A stretch of 64,000 nucleotides of DNA. Source: Miscanthus floridulus (Eukaryota; Streptophyta; Magnoliopsida; Poales; Poaceae). Positions 36,372 through 47,034 of this stretch are shown here, piece after piece. The notes under the pieces are model-generated. The model ran no database searches. It was not told where the DNA came from and saw only the letters and a list, made by a program, of their open reading frames with translations. The position numbers were made by a program, and so were the translations under genes. Position 1 is the stretch's first letter, and every line of letters begins with the position of its first letter. Location: positions 100,550,320 to 100,614,319 of the forward strand of contig NC_089584.1 of assembly GCF_019320115.1 (NCBI RefSeq). Reading direction: 5' to 3'.

Positions 36372-36959
36372 GCCCGCGCCTTCACCGGTCGTACTGACAG
36401 TAGATACCGTCGAGCCGCCCTAATAGCTTGTAAAGTATGAGTAGTTTAGTAGGTGCAAAAAGTTTAAGTTCATGGGGGAGCCCCCGTGTAAACGTTCTTG
36501 TGTATTCAATGACTACAATCAGTTTCATTTTTTGTGATGGAGTCACTCCGTTTGGGGAAGCTTGTCCCTTTCATTCCTTTGTTTTACCTTAGCATGATTT
36601 TTTGTTTTTTAACCTTAGGAGCCCGGGCGTGGCCCACGAGGCTCAGCTGCTCGTAACCGTTGGTGGAGGCAGGGTGCAATCGGTTGGAATATTTTAAAGC
36701 AAAGCTACGTAAGGCAATTTCAAGGAACGAACTACCCTTTTGTTCGGGTAGGAAGGAGTTTCACCATATGATAGTAAACAAAAAAGAGAGGTGGTAGTGC
36801 ACCCTCGTGGAGCCCCCAAGCGACCCAGGCCGAAAAGTGTTTGGGTCGGGGCGCTTTTATAGGAGCAAACGTTAAGTAAACAACGGTAAGACTAAATTTT
36901 AGGGAAAAAATGATGTAGCTGTTCCAAGCGTTGGTGAGAATGTCGTTGTCGTCCTTCAG
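36372..36959. other. Noncoding gap between antisense gene and gag remnant
   Basis: No coding signal. It contains a T-rich stretch (36590-36615), a probable transcript end region for the antisense gene (TGTATTCAATGA near 36500), and then GC-rich DNA. In a complete Tat element pol would lie between gag and this region; here nothing of it is left. Confidence 0.5.
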
Positions 36960-36965
36960 TTAGTA

Positions 36966-38228
36966 GGCGTTCGATCGGATCACCTCAACCTTCAGTCGTC
37001 CGGATGCTTGCCCGCTTCGCCCCCTTTCTTGGCTGTTGCTTCTTCGCCTTTTTCTTCCTTTGGCCCGTCGGCCAATCACAGAAGGTGCTTGAGGAGCTCG
37101 CAATCTTTGTAGAGGTGTTTTGACGGGGTAGGTGTGGTTGGTGCATGGGCTTTCCATGAGCTCGTTGAAGTGACCCAGAAGGTCCTATTGGGGCTGCTTG
37201 CCCATGTGATCGGCCGTGGCGACCAACACGGAGTTGGTCGATCGGCGGCAATCTTTTCTGTTCTTTTTCCCCTTCTATGTGGAGGGGCCCTCGTCCTAAT
37301 CCTAGGGGTCATTCGGCTTGGGAAGGCTGCGCAGGAGCATTGCTGCAGTGGCAATGTTCTGATTGGCCTGAGTGAACTATGGGGGATCGTTCCCCTAGTC
37401 CATGGTGTTGCGCTGGACCCAACGGGCATGACCCCAGGCGTCGCTCGTCGGGTTATGCGCACGGAGCGCAGTGTGGGTTGCCAAGCATGCTGGCACAGTC
37501 GGTGGTTGGTTTAGCCGCTGTTGTCATAGCTCCCCACCATGCTCCTGTGTGGGTGCGGGGGTCTCCGTACGAGGGTCCGGAGGGGTGTGAGTCTGCAAGG
37601 ACTCCGCTACCACCGGTGGCTATCCTAGAGCGTCCACCATAGCGCACTCCCGGGATGGACGGTGGCTAGGCGCCACGTCGCCGATGCTGGAGCCGTCACT
37701 CTCAACGCCGTCATCCATGAGGTCGAGGAAATAGGTGGGAGCATAGCTCGCCATCCCCACGAATTCGAACGTGAGAGGGGGCGACGCTGGCATTCTTCGA
37801 AGCCCCCAGGCGTACGCGTCCGTGGGAGACACGAGGTCATAGGGGAACTGGTCGTATGGCGGTCGCGGCGGGGACAATGGGGTCCCTCTAGATAATCGGT
37901 GGAAGATAGAGAATAGCAAGTAAATAACAATATGTACGTTACTCACAGCGGGGTTTGAGCAGTGAGTTTGCTCGGAATGAAGCGCAGATGCCGCGTCGTT
38001 GAAGTCATGGTGCGTCCTAGAGCCGATGGAGGGCACCCCTCCGATGGGCGTCGAAACAAGTGCCTCCTCACAGAGGTGTAGTACGTCGAGCCGGTCGGCG
38101 ACGAAGTCCAGGCTTTCGAAGAGGAAGGCCTGGGATGGCTCGAAGACGGGTGGAACCCACATCCCAATAGGTGGGAGTGCGGGAAACTCCGGTGAGCCGA
38201 AGCGAGTCGTATCGCTTGAGCCCGCCAT
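36966..38228 (-). pseudogene. Gag remnant of the Tat-like element
   Basis: From a start at 38228 or 38255 the minus strand encodes an N-terminal segment down to 37620 (PEFPALPPIGMWVPPVFEPS). After frame changes, pieces at 37076-37462 and 36985-37251 follow, with a motif like HLYKDCELLKHLL at about 37080-37115 that is typical of the region after the gag core in grass Tat elements. The gag core and zinc knuckle are not found, nor any pol. The pieces use several frames, so the gene is broken and internally deleted. The adjacent primer binding site and order support gag identity. Confidence 0.6.
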
Positions 38229-38289
38229 GGCGATGGTGGCGGAAAAGTGGGCCATCCGATGACCAAAAAGTGTTGAATGTACAATGTCT

Positions 38290-38308
38290 TCCCCATGGAC
38301 GGCGCCAA
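38290..38308 (-). promoter_or_regulatory. Primer binding site, Tat-like element
   Basis: The minus strand reads TTGGCGCCGTCCATGGGGA immediately inside the 5' LTR start. GGCGCC-type binding sites are common in Tat and Athila elements. I leave the exact tRNA open. Confidence 0.75.
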
Positions 38309-38309
38309 C

Positions 38310-39579
38310 TGTCGGTGCAGAAAGTGACCAACAAGTAAATATTTGTAGTTTTGCTGTATGTTGTGATCAGAGGTGGCCTAGCACTCAATGACATAGGGTT
38401 TATACTAGTTTAGGCAATGTGTCCTATGTCCAGTTTGAGTCGGTCGGTGACTTTATTCCTGAGTCTAGGTGCTCGAAGTTTGCAGTGGGGTTACAAACGA
38501 GAAGGAGAAAGATGGGGGTATAAGAGGTCCGGTCGGACTCTGGTTAGAGGGACCGAAAGTGACGGGAGCCCCGCTATGAGCTAAGTGTTCAAGCGTGTGC
38601 TTGTGGTTCGAACCTGGCTGTTCTATGGTTGTGAGCTAGTGAACTTGATCGATCTGAATGAATCTGAAGCAACCTGAATCCACTTCCTTTTGTTGGGAGA
38701 GAGCGCATCCCCTTTTATAGATGAAGGGGATGGCCTTACAAGTGAGAGGGAGAGAGTACGTATGCTGCTAAGCCTTATTGCCCACGCCGGCGAGTACAGG
38801 ATGATGGTAGGCGCCCACAATACTGTTGAATGTCAGATGCACGTGAATGGTTGGGTTGTCTTCTTCGGGCATTGCAGACGTCGACGCCTGCCACACTGTT
38901 GATTCCTGGAGGCATGCAAGGGTTTTTTTTACCATGTTCACCTGGTACGGTAAATGTCGGCGCCCACAACACTGTCGATGCCCAGAGGCATGTGGGGGAG
39001 CCTCACCATATGGGAGTTAATGGCGCCTACAATACTGTAGGGAAAAAATGTCGGCGCCTACAATACTGTTTGAGTTCTGCTGTGCCAGGAGGGTCGTAGG
39101 GTACTGCCTGGTAGGTGCGCAGGGTATGGTCCCCTGTATTGCGGTTTGACTTTGTGCGCCCTGCCTTACTTTCTTCATCCGTTTCCTGGTCCTTACTGAG
39201 CGGGCGTCCCCGGTTGGTTGGTCCCAGTCGGTTCTGATCGCGACAGTCGGAAAAGAGCGGTGAGCAGGGGGTTTGGCGCACCCTCGGTTGGAGACGTGGG
39301 TCGGAGTGTGAAGCGGTGTTTGGCCAGGCCCTCCAGTTGGAGAGGCCGTTCGGAGGAGGGCTGGAGACCGAAGTGAGCGCTCCGGTCGGAGAGGTGGGCC
39401 AGAATCAGAAGCGGGCGCCGTTCCTCCCTGGCCAGGCCTTCCGGTTGTTGATTGGATCGCCCTTCTAGCCTGTCGTTTAGTTACTTGGGCCGGCCCAGGA
39501 GCTATGCGTTGTTTGCTTGGGCCGAACATTTGTTTTGGGAAGCCGGTCCACGAGGGACCCTGGGTTTATGAACCTGACA
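38310..39579 (-). repeat. Right (5') LTR of the Tat-like element
   Basis: Uninterrupted 1,270-bp LTR, TGTCGGTGCAG...GAACCTGACA. It serves as the reference that proves the split of the left LTR: GTGACGGGAGCCCCGC at about 38557-38572 is continuous here. Confidence 0.92.
38711..38719 (-). promoter_or_regulatory. TATA-box candidate in the Tat 5' LTR
   Basis: The minus strand reads CTATAAAAGGGG, a strong TATA match directed towards the internal region. The other LTR copy has lost it. Confidence 0.55.
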
Positions 39580-40140
39580 CCTAGACATCGTCAGTAGGCC
39601 TTGACAACTGCGATGACTACACCCGTCGGTACGACAGGCGAACGTTTTGGATGCGCTCCTTGAAGGTGACGAATCCATCTGATTATGATGCCTCCGGTTG
39701 CAATCCCTTCCAATGAGTAATGAGCTTAGGGTCTTAATTTCTGCTTTAAAAATTGCATAAATCCAAACAGGGAGTTGAATTCCTGCGGCATTTATTCTGC
39801 TCTATATAGTTTGGATGATTCCCCTATAAGGTTTGTTTATTTCTATTTTCTAAACAATAGTTCTTTGATGTTGCCACACTACAATACTTTGCTGCCTGCT
39901 CTTTGCGGGTTGTAACTAGCATTCTGATATATGTTCATCCAGGTTTCATCTAATCTTTCTTTTGATATCTTACATATGCATGATGCAATATATTCTACTC
40001 AAAGATGACAATATATTCTTGCATATGCACGATAACGTTTTGTGAGTACCTTAGCAATGGTAACCCACAGAATTCTGACCCAGTTGCATGTATCATCATT
40101 TCACTTGATTGAGAAAAGGTTAGTTTGTTCTGCCACCATG

Positions 40141-40227
40141 CAGGAGTTGCGAAGACTAAAAGGTACCTTCTGTTTTTCAGAATGCAGAGTTGCGGACAGA
40201 TACGAGGATACTCTGGAGCCCAAGTAG
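40141..40227 (+). pseudogene. Two short exon-like blocks of an unrecognised gene
   Basis: A block around 40143-40161 (reading QELRRLK) is followed by GTACC, a short T-rich stretch and TTTTTCAG at about 40173-40180. The next block ends at a TAG at 40225-40227. Joined across the short gap, the frame stays open and ends in EDTLEPK. The 19-20 bp intron would be too short for a plant, so this may instead be a decayed copy. Gene identity unknown. Confidence 0.25.
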
Positions 40228-41878
40228 TTCTAGAGTTCGGACAATGATCTCTTGCTACAAAAAATGTTACCTGGATCTCTTGTTTACGAATCTACATTTC
40301 AGGCTAGATTTATAGCAAAAGTCTCTAATCGAGGGAATATGTTGATCTTTCCTTTTTGTCTTGGCAGGACTTATAAATCTGCAGCGGTACTTACAGTCAT
40401 TTGCTTTGTCTTCTCACATACATATTTCATCTGGCTGGGACTTCAGGCAAGCCTGTGGGCTATTGGCAGCCGCTTCTGGTATGTGTTCCCTATGTCAATG
40501 ACAATGCAACTATTTTGGCTATCTCAGAATTAAATCGTGTTGTGTTTTTGAATGGGCATCTTATTGTTTTCAAGCACTGCATGGAAGAAGAAACTATTTA
40601 GCGCTTTTTCTTTGCTTGTGTCGTAGCTAAACAAATGTAGATCCTAGACATTTTGATGTATGTGTGCTATATCTCCTTGCTGCGACAAAAAAAAATCAAC
40701 AAATGGACCAGCTTAATATTTCAAATCCTTCCTATTTGCCTCGGAGGTATATGATTTTGTCATCTGTAGAGTTTGGTTGTTCTCATGTGTTGTTTCTGAA
40801 AAGCTGTAACTTTCAGAAATGTTCTACTGCGTTTTTATTCAGAGCATCCTTTTTAGATCAGGTACAGAGATTCTTCTCTTTAGTGCTAGCTGATGCAACT
40901 TGTGCTTGCCTAAATATCTTGTCTAATTTATTCTCTGTATATGTTTTAGTTCTTAAGTTTAGCAGCTGTGTAACTTATTCTGTTCAGCAGCACATTAGTC
41001 CATTTGCAGCATGTTCTGGTCATCTCAGCAGGGAGCAATGATGGGAGATAGGAGCAGCATCTAAACCATCAGGTAAGCAGGTAAGTTGTACAACCTTCTC
41101 ACCAAAAGTCCAGACTTTCTTGCTACTGTCGCCATTCTTACTTGCCTGCATAGTTTAATTTGCATTAGCTTATTAATTTAGTGATCCTATGCTAGACTTG
41201 AAACTTGCATTGATTAACTTTCTCTTTTGTCACCATTCAGAAGTCTGTTTATCATTACACTTTTGGCACCACACAGAAGTCAGATTCTCTTTTTTACTCT
41301 CCACACAAGATCATTTCTGCATGAATCAATTTAAGCCCTGAAAGCAACCTTATCTAATTTGTCATTACATTTGGACACTATCCTAAGAACTTTATTGCTT
41401 CAGGATCATGCTGAAATCAATAATGCCTTATTCCATCTTAACTAATCCGAGCTCCTGATCTTCAGATACATCAACCAGTACAAAGACTAAGAGTTTATAT
41501 ACTCCCAGTTTTGGCTACTAAGTCACTGACTCTATAGCAGACCTCATATAGGACATGTTGTGCCAAATGTCATTGCAGCACTTTCAGAAAGTTAATCCAT
41601 TAATTTGTCGTCAGCTTTTGACTCTGCTCCTTTGAGATGCAGTAGGAAGAGCCCTACCAAGTTGATTTTGCATTTTCAATGTGCCGATCTACGTATGGTG
41701 GGACTTAGTAGTTCACTACTGCAGTTAGTAGTTTTTTGGTTTCATTTCATTGTGAAATGAAGTTTATGAGCTGCTTGATGGTTTAAACGCCACCATAGGT
41801 CTTTGCATTTGTGTTGAATCATATTGCTCGAGCACTTAAAACTTTGATGACAAATATTGCTTTCCACTTGCATCTCAG

Positions 41879-41959
41879 GTGGTTACATTGCTAGAAGTTC
41901 TACCAAATCGATTGACAGCTGATGTGCTAGAGCAGCTTCGTCTAAGTAAACAAGCATTG
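41879..41959 (+). pseudogene. 81-bp internal exon of an unrecognised gene
   Basis: Exactly 27 codons, open and phase 0 at both ends, are bordered by a T-rich ..CATCTCAG acceptor and a GTATAA donor. The peptide starts VVTLLEVLPNRLTADVLEQL, an amphipathic Leu-rich helix-like segment without stops. That quality of coding in noncoding surroundings suggests a captured host exon. I do not recognise the gene. Confidence 0.5.
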
Positions 41960-42206
41960 GTATAAAACTACATTTTGGAAGCAATTTCAGCAGCCACTTC
42001 TCAAACTTTATTTTGATTTATTTATGTATGTACTCATGTGTTAAGGTTGAGCTGGGTTCATGAGCAGGTGACCTCAAACAGATGCTTATTGATAGATTGA
42101 GTGATAACATGACCTGTTATGCCTTGCTATGCATGAGTGTTTTTTGGATTAAACTATGAAAAAAATATCGGTGTTTGGTTGTTTTCATGTACATCCCTGA
42201 GATGAA

Positions 42207-42236
42207 CCCGTGGCATTAGCACGGGCACTGTATTAG
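42207..42236 (+). repeat. Helitron 3' terminus (hairpin plus TTAG)
   Basis: Stem CCCGTG (42207-42212) and CACGGG (42220-42225) with a 7-base loop, then CACTGTATTAG followed by T. Grass Helitrons typically end with a CCCGTGGC..GCACGGGC hairpin about 11 bases before CTAG and insert between A and T. The terminal C of CTAG is T here, a single transition. Confidence 0.7.
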
Positions 42237-42539
42237 TGCACAATAAAACAATTATTCTAGTGATAATATGGACACATCTATAAATACTGCATGATTCATG
42301 CATATCGTTCTGGGTTTTTATCCTAATAAGAAGTTAAACGTCCGATTCGGCTCATTTGCTACCTCGAGTCAGCTCGTAATCGAGAAGAAAGAAAAAAACA
42401 TATTATAATCAATAATGAAGCATGGTCAAATTATCAACATGATTTCATTGAAGACCGGAAGGAAAGAGCTAATTTGAATCAATATATGCAGCGTTGTGTA
42501 CATATTTGCTCATTGAAGACTTGGCTATGATTGGGAGTC
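42237..42539. other. Short single-copy segment between Helitron end and solo LTR
   Basis: About 300 bp of AT-rich DNA with no gene that I recognise. Its last five bases GAGTC are the target duplication of the solo LTR that follows, and the segment continues at 48306. Confidence 0.6.
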
Positions 42540-43101
42540 TGAAAGGTCCTAAATGGCTAGAGGGGGTGAATAGCCTAACAAAAATTCTACAAAGCACTAG
42601 AGCAAAGTGGTTAGTATAACAAATGGCATAAACAAGTTTTGCTCTAGCTCTACTTTGAGATGCAAGCCACCTATTCCAATAATTCAAGTCAATTATGATT
42701 TCTATGGCACACTCAAAGGCTATGTCGCTACTCTTACACTAGTGAGCTAGCTAACACAAGAATTACAACTAATTACTTCTAGCTACTCTAACTAGCAAGC
42801 TACACAACAAGAACTACCACTACACAAGAAATCAAGAATGTAAATACAAGAGTGGTAGAGGGTTTTATACCAATGTCGGGCAAGAGATGAAGCCAATCAC
42901 AATATGAATACCAAATGAATATACAAGGGGGACAATGTGACACAATGATTTTTCTCTTGAGGTTCACTTGCTTGTCGGCAAGCTAGTTCCCGTTGTGTCG
43001 ACCAACACTTTGTGGTTCGGTGGCTAGAAGGTGTTGAACCTCGTCCATACAATTGGACACCACAAGAACCTACCCCAAAGTGAGGTAACTCAATGACACG
43101 A

Positions 43102-46100
43102 TGAAAGGTCCTAATGGCTAGAGGGGGTGAATAGCCTATTAAAAATTTCTACAACAATACTTAACAAATTGGTTAGACAAATATGAAGCGAAGCGAATGT
43201 TGCGTTAGCCTACTAGAAATGCAAGCCACCTACCATAATTCTAGTGACTATGATCTCTAAGCACAAAAGGCTATGTCACTACACTAAGTTAGAGTGCTCT
43301 CAAAGACTAACTAAAGAGTCACACTAACTACTTGACTCGTCACAAGCTTACTCTCAAAACTAATTACACTAAAGAGCGAAGCAACACTAGAAATGTAAAT
43401 ACAAGAGAGGGGGTGTGATGGTTATACCGCCGTGTCGAGAATAGAGCCAATCACAATATGATGGAGCCAATCAATCACAATCAATCAAGAAACCCTCGGA
43501 ACAAGATGACACATGATTTTTTACTGAGGTTTACTTGCTTGCCGACAAGCTAGTCCTCGTTGTGGCGATTCACTCACTTGGAGGTTCACGCGCTAATTGG
43601 CATCACAAGTCAAACCCTCAATAGGGTGCTACACAACCAACACAATATAAGGATCACATAAGCCATGAGCAATCCACTAGAGTACCTTTTGAAAGGTCCT
43701 AATGGCTAGAGGGGGGGTTGAATAGCCTATTAAAAATTTCTACAACAACACTTAGCAAACCGGTTAGACAATTATGAGGCGAAGCAACTGTTGCGCTAGC
43801 CTACTAAAAATGCAAGCCACCTACCACAATTCTAGTTTCTATAGTATCTAACCACACAATAGCTATGTCACTATACTAAGTTAGTGTGCTCTCAAAGGCT
43901 AACTAAAGAGCCACACTAACCAAACTAACAAGCTCTCACAACTAGCTACACTAAAGAGCTTGATAACTAGTTTGCGGTAATGTAAAGAGAGTGAGCAAGA
44001 TGGTTATACCGTCCAGTCGAGGAGTGAACCAATTAATCACAAGAATAAATACCAATCACCTCGGAATCAAATGATGGCACAATGATTTTTACCGAGGTTC
44101 ACTTGCTTGCCGGCAAGCTAGTCCTCGTTGTGGCGATTCACTCACTTGGAGGTTCACGCGCTAATTGGCATCACACGCCAAACCCTCAATAGGGTGCCGC
44201 ACAACCAACACAAGATGAGGATCAAACAAGCCATGAGCAATCCACTAGAGTACCTTTTGGCTCTCCGCCGGGGAAAGTCAAGAACCCCTCATAATCACCA
44301 CGATTGGAGCCGGAGACAATCACCAACCTCCGCTCGATGATCCTCGCTGCTCCAAGCCATCTAGGTGGCGGCAACCACCAAGAGTAACAAGCGAATCCCG
44401 CAGCGAAATACGAACACCAAGTGCCTCTAGATGCAAACACTCAAGCAATGCACTTGGATTCTCTCCCAATCTCACAAAAATGATGAATCAATGATGGAGA
44501 TGAGTGGGAGGGCTTTGGCTAAGCTCACAAGGTTGCTATGTCAATGCAAATGGCCAAGAGAGAGAGCTAGAGCCGGCCACGGGGCTTAAATAGAAGCCTC
44601 CATGAAATAGAGCTGTTGTACCCCTTCACTGGGCACATCTCGAGGTGACCAGACGCTTCGGTCAGATCGACCGAACGCAGGACCCCAGCGTTCGATCGCC
44701 CGATGCTTGCCACGTGTCATCGGCTTCAAACACTGATTGCTCGATCTCAACGGTCATCAGTACATTTAAGTAGTGACTGGACGTGCTGCTCAAAGTGATC
44801 GGATGCACCAACACCAATGTCCGGTCATGTCCAGTAAGGTTCCAGAGGCAAAAAATCATGACCGGACATGTCTGGTAATGCTCGACCGGACTCACCCAGC
44901 GTCCGTTCACTCAACGTCTCCTCTATGCACTGCCACATTAGTGGGACCGAATGCACCCTACTAACGTCTAGTCACGAAGTGACCCAGCGTCCAGTCGAAG
45001 ACCGACGCCAGCGTCTTCACTGCTTCCACTGACCGGATGCGCCGGTCCAGTTGAGGCCAGCGTCCGGTCCACTCTGTGAGACCCTGTCTTTTCTGTATAA
45101 CGTGCCGGTGGCACCGTCGGACTGTCCGCACTCTACAGGAGGATACTCCGCCGATGAAGTTCCTAACCCTTGCTCAAATGTGCCAACCACCAAGTGTATC
45201 ACCTTGTGCACATGTGTGTTAGCATATTTTCACAAACATTTTCAAGGGTGTTAGCACTCCACTAGATCCTAAATGCATATGCAATGAGTTAGAGCATCTA
45301 GTGGCACTTTGATAACCGCATTTCGATACGAGTTTTCCCCCTCTTAATAGTATGGCTATCGAACCTAAATGTGATCACACTCGCTAAGTGTCTTGATCAC
45401 TAAAACAAAATGGCTCCTACCATTTATACCTTTGCCTTGAGCCTTTTGTTTTTCTCTTTCTTCTTTTCAAGTCCAAGCACTTGATCATCACCATGGCATC
45501 GCCATCATCATGTCATGATCTTCATTTGCTTCACCACTTGGAATGTGCTACCTATCTCACGATCACTTGATAAACTAGGTTAGCGCTTAGGGTTTCATCA
45601 ATTCACCAAAACCAAACTAGAGCTTTCACCTTTTGGCTCTCCATCGGGGAAAGATCAAGAACCTCTCACAATCACCACAATCAAAGCCGGAGACAAGCAC
45701 CTTCCTCCACTCAACGATCCTCGCTGCACCAAGCCGTCTAGGTAGCGGCAACCACCAATAGTAACAAGTGAAACCCGCAGTGAAACACGAACACCAAGTG
45801 CCTCTAGATGCAATCACTCAAGCAATGCACTTAGATTCACTCCCAATCTCACAAAGATGATGAATCTATGATGGAGATGAGTGGGAGGGCTTTGGCTAAG
45901 GTCACAAGGTTGTTATGTCAATGCAAATGGCCAAGAGAGTGAGCTTTAGCTGGCCATGAGGCTTAAATAGAAGCCTCCAGGAAATAGAGTCATTTAGCTC
46001 TCACTGCAACCTATTGCGTGTTGACTAGACGCGCCAGTCAGATCGACCGGACGCATGCAACCAGCGTCCGGTCGCTCGATTGCTACCATGTGTCACTAGG

Positions 46101-47034
46101 CATTTAACCTCAGCCGCTAATCTCCAATGGCTAACTTAGACACCCACGCGATTAAGTAATGACCGGATGCGCCGTCATGAAGACCGGATGTGCCGATCCA
46201 CAGTCAGCCCCCGCGCATGTGCCACAGCCACACCGTTATCGGACGTGCCGATCCCTTCAGCTCCACGGCGTCAGGTCATGTCCAGAGAGCATCTAGAGCG
46301 CCTAGACATGGACCAAACGCGTCAGGTCCACCACGACCAGACACGCCCTAGTGTCCGATTGCCCTTCACCTCGCTGTGTGCCACCACGTCATCGGACGTC
46401 AGCCTAACCGGACGCACCAGCGTCGCGTGAGTTCACCATTTGCCTTAGCGTCTGGACAAACACCAGACAAAGGCCAAGCGCGCCAACCTTTTTATACATG
46501 ACCGAACTCACTAACCTCGCGTCCGGTCACTGATTTTCAGTGAAAATCAACTCCTCCACTTCACCAACATCTCCACCCTTGCTTAAATATGCCAACCACC
46601 AAGTGTATCACCTTGTGCATATGTGTTAGCATAGTTTCACAAACATTTTCAAGGGTGTTAGCACTCCACTAGATATAAATGCATATGCAATGAGTTAGAG
46701 CATCTAGTGGCACTTTGATAACCACATTTCGATATGAGTTTCACCCCTCTTAATAGTACAACTATCGATCCTAAATGTGATCACACTCGCTAAGTTCCTC
46801 GATCACCAAACCAAAAAGCTCCTATCAAGTTTCACCTTTGCCTTGAGCTTTTTGTTTTTCTCTTTCTTCTTTTCCATGTCCAAGCACTTGATCATCACCA
46901 TGGCATCACCGTCATCATGATCTTCACCATTTGCTCCACACTTGGAATAGTGCTACCTATCTCATGATCACTTTGATAAACTAGGTTAGCACTTAGGGTT
47001 TCATCAATTCACCAAAACCAAACTAGAGCTTTCA
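43102..47034 (-). mobile_element. Solo LTR B, inserted in solo LTR A
   Basis: Starts TGAAAGGTCCTAATGG at 43102 and ends AGAGCTTTCA at 47034. Target duplication is CACGA (43097-43101) and CATGA (47035-47039), one CG to TG change apart. Net length is about 1,989 bp (43102-43689 plus 45634-47034). Same family as A and C. Confidence 0.88.
43690..45628 (-). mobile_element. Solo LTR C, inserted in solo LTR B
   Basis: Starts TGAAAGGTCCTAATGG at 43690 and ends AGAGCTTTCA at 45628, 1,939 bp, with perfect target duplication CCTTT (43685-43689 and 45629-45633). C itself contains the uninterrupted version of the site where it entered B (ACCTTTTGGCTCTCCGCC near 44250), which confirms the break point. Confidence 0.92.

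Larger units (their letters stand above)
503..39579 (-). mobile_element. Outer Tat-like Ty3/gypsy element, non-autonomous, with nested insertions
   Basis: The LTRs are 503-759 plus 29723-30735 (left, split) and 38310-39579 (right). Both begin TGTCGGTGCAGAAAGTGACC. The right one ends in CA, and the left end has decayed to TA. Flanking duplications are TCTAG (498-502) and CCTAG (39580-39584). A GGCGCC-type primer binding site next to the right LTR sets the orientation to minus. Without the nested insertion the element is about 10.1 kb. Inside are a gag remnant (minus) and an antisense multi-exon gene (plus). No protease, reverse transcriptase or integrase is seen, so mobilisation would have needed a helper. 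The two LTRs differ at about 11 of the first 84 positions by eye, more than in the nested elements, as expected for the oldest layer. Confidence 0.85.
39585..42236 (+). mobile_element. 3' part of a Helitron-like element carrying gene fragments
   Basis: The DNA that received the retrotransposon nest continues here from 374-502. It is intron-like (T-rich with many potential splice sites), holds short exon-like blocks, and ends at 42236 with a Helitron-type hairpin and TTAG terminus. No Rep/helicase coding is visible in this part, so it would be a non-autonomous gene-carrying Helitron. The 5' TC end is not identified and may be outside the window. Helitrons are known to capture host gene pieces, and the exon-like blocks fit that picture. 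Confidence 0.55.

Noticed and set aside
374..39716. Host exon interrupted by the retrotransposon nest
   Set aside because: Joining 374-502 to 39585 onward gives a stop at the target site in the only long frame, whichever TSD version is used.
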